Shown here piece by piece: positions 60,551-64,000 of a DNA stretch of 64,000 nucleotides. The stretch spans positions 1,295,001 through 1,359,000 of the forward strand of contig NZ_CP034443.1 in the NCBI RefSeq assembly GCF_003952365.1. Direction: 5' to 3'. Each line of letters starts with the position of its first letter. The stretch's first letter is position 1. Both the position numbers and the translations under genes were made by a program. The notes beneath the pieces were generated by a model. The model saw only the letters and a list, made by a program, of their open reading frames with translations. It was not told where the DNA came from and did no database searches. This DNA is from Mesorhizobium sp. M9A.F.Ca.ET.002.03.1.2 (GTDB lineage Bacteria; Pseudomonadota; Alphaproteobacteria; Rhizobiales; Rhizobiaceae).

Positions 60551-61585
60551 CTAAGCCGCCTTCTTCTTCGGCTGGATCAGCCCGCGCTCGATCAGCAGCT
60601 CCGCGATCTGGATGGCATTGAGCGCCGCGCCCTTGCGTAGATTGTCGGAGACGATCCACATCGACAGGCCGTTGTCGATGGTCGAATCCTCGCGGATGCG
60701 CGAGATGAAGGTGGCGTCCTCGCCGGCCGAGTCCAGCGGCGTGATGTAGCCGCCGTCCTCGCGCTTGTCCAAGACCTGGCAGCCCGGCGCATCGTGCAGG
60801 ATATCGCGCGCCTCGTCGGCGGTGATCGGCTTTTCGAACTCGATATTGACCGCTTCCGAATGGCCGATGAACACCGGCACGCGCACGCAGGTCGCCGTCA
60901 GCTTGATCTTGGGGTCGAGCATCTTCTTGGTCTCGGCGACCATCTTCCACTCTTCCTTGGTGAAGCCGTCGTCGAGGAAGACGTCGATATGCGGGATGAC
61001 GTTGAAGGCGATGCGCTTGGTGAACTTCTTGACGTCGACCTGATCGGCGACGAACACGGCCCGCGTCTGCGTGAACAGCTCGTCCATGCCTTCCTTGCCG
61101 GCGCCGGAGACCGATTGATAGGTGGCGACGACGACACGCTTGATGGTGGCGAAGTCGTGCAGCGGCTTCAGCGCCACGACCAGTTGCGCCGTCGAGCAGT
61201 TCGGATTGGCGATGATGTTCTTGCGCGTGAACAGCGAAATCGCGTCCGGGTTCACTTCCGGCACGATCAGCGGCACGTCCTGGTCGTAGCGGAAGGCCGA
61301 CGAATTATCGATGACGACGCAGCCGTGCTTGCCGATCTTCGGCGACCATTCCTTCGAGACGTTGCCGCCGGCCGACATGATGCAGATGTCGGTGTCGGAA
61401 AAATCATATTGGTCGAGCGCCCTGACCTTCAGAGTGCGGTCGCCGAACGACACTTCCGTGCCCTGGCTGCGCCGCGAGGCCAGCGCTACCACCTCGCTCA
61501 CCGGAAAGCCGCGCTCTTCCAGTATATTGAGCATTTCCCGGCCCACATTGCCCGTGGCCCCGACGATTGCAACTTTGAAACTCAT
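60551..61585 (-). CDS. asd: Aspartate-semialdehyde dehydrogenase
   Basis: Reduces aspartyl phosphate to aspartate semialdehyde, the branch point to Lys/DAP, Met and Thr. The 344-residue product has the NADP motif VGATGNVG (8-15), the catalytic C130 in NPNCSTAQ and the acid-base His in FIGHSEAV. It shares the diaminopimelate pathway with dapF at 20 kb. ATG 61585 is chosen from the conserved MSFKVAIVGATG start. Confidence 0.95.
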   Translation of the reverse strand: MSFKVAIVGATGNVGREMLNILEERGFPVSEVVALASRRSQGTEVSFGDRTLKVRALDQYDFSDTDICIMSAGGNVSKEWSPKIGKHGCVVIDNSSAFRYDQDVPLIVPEVNPDAISLFTRKNIIANPNCSTAQLVVALKPLHDFATIKRVVVATYQSVSGAGKEGMDELFTQTRAVFVADQVDVKKFTKRIAFNVIPHIDVFLDDGFTKEEWKMVAETKKMLDPKIKLTATCVRVPVFIGHSEAVNIEFEKPITADEARDILHDAPGCQVLDKREDGGYITPLDSAGEDATFISRIREDSTIDNGLSMWIVSDNLRKGAALNAIQIAELLIERGLIQPKKKAA

Positions 61586-62012
61586 CGAAAAATCTCCTCT
61601 TCCCTCTCCGCTCGTTTTGGAGAACCCGCCGGCCGGTGCGGGTCTCGCCCCGGGCCGGACCCGAGGAGAGGGCGAGCAGGCCAAGGGAGATCAGACCATT
61701 TTAGTGGTCGTTTTGGCCGTGATTTTGGTCGAACGCAGGAACGCGCGCTTCGCCCGCCCGGGAACCATGCTGCCATGGCCGGGGAAGTCGAATGCATAAA
61801 GCGCCATTGGAAGGCCGTGCATCGAAGCTGTCCTGTTCGGTGCCGGCTTTTACGCGCTTTGCGTGAAGAGTCAATCGTGGCGAAGCTTACTCGCGCACCC
61901 TGTACAACGACGGCCGCACGAAGTACGAACGGCCAACATTGTTTGGCCGGCGCGGTACGGCCCTGGCGCGTGCTCCAAGACGAGCGCGGACTGCGAATTC
62001 CGAAAGAGTGAG
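61586..62012. other. 427-bp divergent region between asd and the DEAD-box gene
   Basis: The asd-proximal part (61603-61672) has a partial palindrome, CCTCTCC ... GGAGAGG, of repeat type. The rest shows no convincing gene. The long leader before the helicase gene could hold its promoter and regulatory RNA structure. Confidence 0.5.
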
Positions 62013-63869
62013 ATGTCCAACTTCGAACGTATCGTTCCTGCGCTGGCAAAGGCGCTGGAAAAACGCGGCTATGTCGATCTGACGCCGGTGCAGAAGGCGG
62101 TTCTGGCCCCCGAGCTCGGCCAGGCCGATGCGCTGGTTTCGGCGCAGACCGGCTCCGGCAAGACCGTCGCCTTCGGCCTTGCCTTGGCACCGACCCTTCT
62201 CGATGGCGCGGAGCGCTTTTCTCACGCCGCCGCTCCGCTGGCGCTAGCCGTGGCGCCGACGCGGGAACTGGCCCTGCAGGTGACGCGGGAGCTGGAATGG
62301 CTCTACGAACTGGCCGGTGCAACCGTGGCCTCCTGCGTCGGCGGCATGGATATGCGCACCGAGCGGCGCGCGCTGGAGCGCGGCGCCCATATCGTCGTCG
62401 GCACGCCCGGGCGCCTGCGCGACCACATCACCCGCAATTCGCTCAACATGTCTGAACTGAAGGCACTCGTGCTCGACGAGGCCGACGAGATGCTCGATCT
62501 CGGCTTTCGCGAGGATCTGGAGTTCATCCTCGACGCCGCGCCCGCCGGGCGCCGTACCCTGATGTTCTCCGCCACCGTGCCGCGCTCCATCGCCACGCTG
62601 GCCAAGGGCTACCAGCGCGACGCGGTACGCATCTCCGCCGCCGGCGAGGAAAGGCAGCATCTCGACATCGAGTACCGGGCGCTGAGCGTTGCCCAGGTCG
62701 ACCGGGAAAACGCCATCATCAATGTGCTGCGCTATTACGAGGCCAAGAACGCGCTGGTATTCTGCAACACGCGCGCCGCCGTCAATCACCTGACCGCGCG
62801 CTTCAACAACCGCAACTTTTCCGTCGTGGCGCTTTCGGGCGAGCTGAGCCAGAACGAGCGCAGCCACGCGCTGCAGGCGATGCGCGACGGCCGTGCCAAA
62901 GTCTGCATCGCCACCGACGTGGCGGCCCGCGGCATCGATTTGCCCAACCTCGAACTGGTGATCCACGCCGACCTGCCGACCAATCCGGAGACGCTTCTGC
63001 ACCGAAGCGGGCGAACGGGACGGGCGGGACGCAAAGGCGTCAGCGCGCTGATCGTGCCCAACAATGCCCGCAGGCGCACCGAACGGCTGCTGCAAAGCGC
63101 CGGCCTTTCGGCGACATGGGCAAGCCCGCCTTCGGCCGACGACGTCCTGCGGCGCGACGATGAGCGTATTCTCGCCGACCCGGTCTTCAGCGAACCTGTG
63201 ACGGACGATGAGCGCGGCTTCGTCAGCACGCTTCTCGACCAACGTGGCGCCGAACTGGTGGCGGCGGCGTTCGTGCGACTGTGCCGCGCCAGCCGCTCGG
63301 CGCCCGAGGATCTTCTCGAGGTCGCACCGTTCACACCGACGGGCGGCAAACCCGCCCGTCGCGACGAGCAGCCGGGCCGCCGCGACGATTTCGGCGACAG
63401 CGTCTGGTTCTCGCTGTCGGTGGGGCGCCGGCAGAATGCCGAGCCGCGCTGGCTGATCCCGATGCTGTGCCGTACAGGCGGCATCAGCAAGCGTGAGATC
63501 GGCGCCATCAAGATGCAGCCGGAAGAAACCTTCGTGCAGATCGCGGCCGATTGGGCTGATCGATTTCTCCAGGCGATCGGCCCGGACCGCAAGCTGCAGA
63601 ACAACATCGCGGTGAAGCGGCTGGACGGCACCCCCGACCTGTCGCGGGCCGGCTATCAGGAGCCGCGGCCGGATAAGAAGCCGCATCGTGGCAAGCGGAC
63701 GTTCGACCAGAACGCGCCCAAGCCGAAATTCCAGAAGCGCGCACTGTCCTCAGGCGACCAGCGTCCCGCCGGGGCATCCGAAGCAAAACCCTGGGCGAAA
63801 AAGCCGGGCAAGCCGAAATTCGAAACCGGCGCGCCGAAGCACAGGAAGGCGAATAGACGGCCTTCGTAG
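62013..63869 (+). CDS. DEAD/DEAH-box RNA helicase, DbpA/CsdA-like
   Basis: A 618-residue RNA helicase. Q-motif region LTPVQKAVL, motif I AQTGSGKT, Ia APTRELALQV, II VLDEADEMLD, III FSATVPR, V ATDVAARGID and VI HRSGRTGRAG are all present. After about residue 400 comes a DbpA-type RNA-binding domain (SVGRRQNAEPRWLIPMLCRTGG) and a basic, Lys/Arg/Pro-rich tail. Such enzymes assist ribosome assembly and RNA decay at low temperature. ATG 62013 follows AGAGTGAG. Confidence 0.92.
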   Translation: MSNFERIVPALAKALEKRGYVDLTPVQKAVLAPELGQADALVSAQTGSGKTVAFGLALAPTLLDGAERFSHAAAPLALAVAPTRELALQVTRELEWLYELAGATVASCVGGMDMRTERRALERGAHIVVGTPGRLRDHITRNSLNMSELKALVLDEADEMLDLGFREDLEFILDAAPAGRRTLMFSATVPRSIATLAKGYQRDAVRISAAGEERQHLDIEYRALSVAQVDRENAIINVLRYYEAKNALVFCNTRAAVNHLTARFNNRNFSVVALSGELSQNERSHALQAMRDGRAKVCIATDVAARGIDLPNLELVIHADLPTNPETLLHRSGRTGRAGRKGVSALIVPNNARRRTERLLQSAGLSATWASPPSADDVLRRDDERILADPVFSEPVTDDERGFVSTLLDQRGAELVAAAFVRLCRASRSAPEDLLEVAPFTPTGGKPARRDEQPGRRDDFGDSVWFSLSVGRRQNAEPRWLIPMLCRTGGISKREIGAIKMQPEETFVQIAADWADRFLQAIGPDRKLQNNIAVKRLDGTPDLSRAGYQEPRPDKKPHRGKRTFDQNAPKPKFQKRALSSGDQRPAGASEAKPWAKKPGKPKFETGAPKHRKANRRPS

Positions 63870-63897
63870 CACCTGGACTGTCACCGCAGCCTTGCGG

Positions 63898-64000
63898 TTA
63901 GGGCGCCCGATTTTCGGAGCGGTCGCCCGCCGCGCTGGCCTGCAGGCCGGCCTTGATGGCGGCCCAGCTTGCCGAAGCCGGCGTCGGCCGATGTTGCTCC
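63898..64000 (-). CDS. C-terminal part of an unidentified protein (partial)
   Basis: The last 33 codons of a leftward gene that runs past the right edge, ending GLQASAAGDRSENRAP and TAA at 63900-63898. Composition (Ala/Arg/Gly) is coding-like for this genome, but the family cannot be told from so little. Confidence 0.4.
   Translation of the reverse strand, partial: EQHRPTPASASWAAIKAGLQASAAGDRSENRAP

Noticed and set aside
62244..63686. A 480-codon minus-strand frame opposite the DEAD-box gene
   Set aside because: All helicase motifs are on the plus strand; the antisense product is not similar to any family I know.

Overview
The window is a gene-dense, high-GC stretch of what looks like a chromosome of the Rhizobiales, most probably Mesorhizobium or a close relative. 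The evidence is gene content and order: zapE-mdh-sucC-sucD-odhA-odhB-lpdA, dapF-mtaB-ftsY-ispZ, ccmA-ccmB-ccmD-ccmG next to acnA, and an Omp19-type lipoprotein, DUF1127, DUF2794 and IalB proteins. It also carries several families of short palindromic intergenic repeats typical of that genus. No tRNA, rRNA, CRISPR array, prophage or complete insertion sequence was seen. The species assignment rests on recalled family knowledge, not on a database search.

Layout. 0-5 kb: start of trmD and rimM (leftward), xerC, a TraB/GumN protein, a Pro/Ala-rich membrane protein. 3.6-17.7 kb: a leftward block for the lower TCA cycle (zapE, mdh, sucC, sucD, odhA, odhB, lpdA). It is interrupted twice by accessory genes: a cupin gene plus a VapBC-like toxin-antitoxin pair between sucC and sucD, and an SDR/secreted protein/DUF4241 trio between odhB and lpdA. 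17.8-20 kb: Omp19-like lipoprotein, metallo-beta-lactamase-fold hydrolase, DUF1328. 20-25.5 kb: dapF-mtaB-ftsY-ispZ-flavoprotein. 25.6-30.8 kb: small enzymes, DUF1127, DUF2332 and a cytochrome c maturation cluster with ccmA, B, D and G but no ccmC. 31-36.4 kb: aconitase, ceramidase-like protein, DUF1223, a strong candidate non-coding RNA, DUF2794. 36.5-43.7 kb: acetyltransferase, BI-1 protein, a YbbA/YbbP-type exporter beside a TesA-like esterase, thpR, low-molecular-weight phosphatase. 43.7-50.2 kb: phhB, DUF1232, IalB-like, rlmN, LysE exporter, argG, MltB-like transglycosylase. 50.5-57.5 kb: amine oxidase-like flavoprotein, metallopeptidase, SH3 protein, CPBP protease, then ffh-aroQ-rpsP. 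57.5-64 kb: small membrane proteins, bestrophin-like channel, ACT protein, GNAT, asd, DEAD-box helicase and the 3' end of one more leftward gene.

How the genes fit together. The TCA block covers 2-oxoglutarate to oxaloacetate apart from succinate dehydrogenase and fumarase, and acnA adds the citrate-isocitrate step. FtsY and Ffh, the two protein GTPases of co-translational targeting, are both here but 31 kb apart. rpsP is closed by a strong terminator 57 kb from rimM-trmD, so the common rpsP-rimM-trmD operon is split.

The most interesting signals lie in the non-coding and junction sequence. They are: palindromic repeats translated in frame inside ftsY and at the N-terminus of the ABC permease; a G-tract hairpin repeat at two operon ends; a duplicated ffh 5' end forming an overlapping leader ORF; the missing ccmC; and a well-structured RNA with its own terminator on the minus strand near 35.6-35.8 kb. 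No large undescribed multi-gene system was found; most of the window is conserved core genome.
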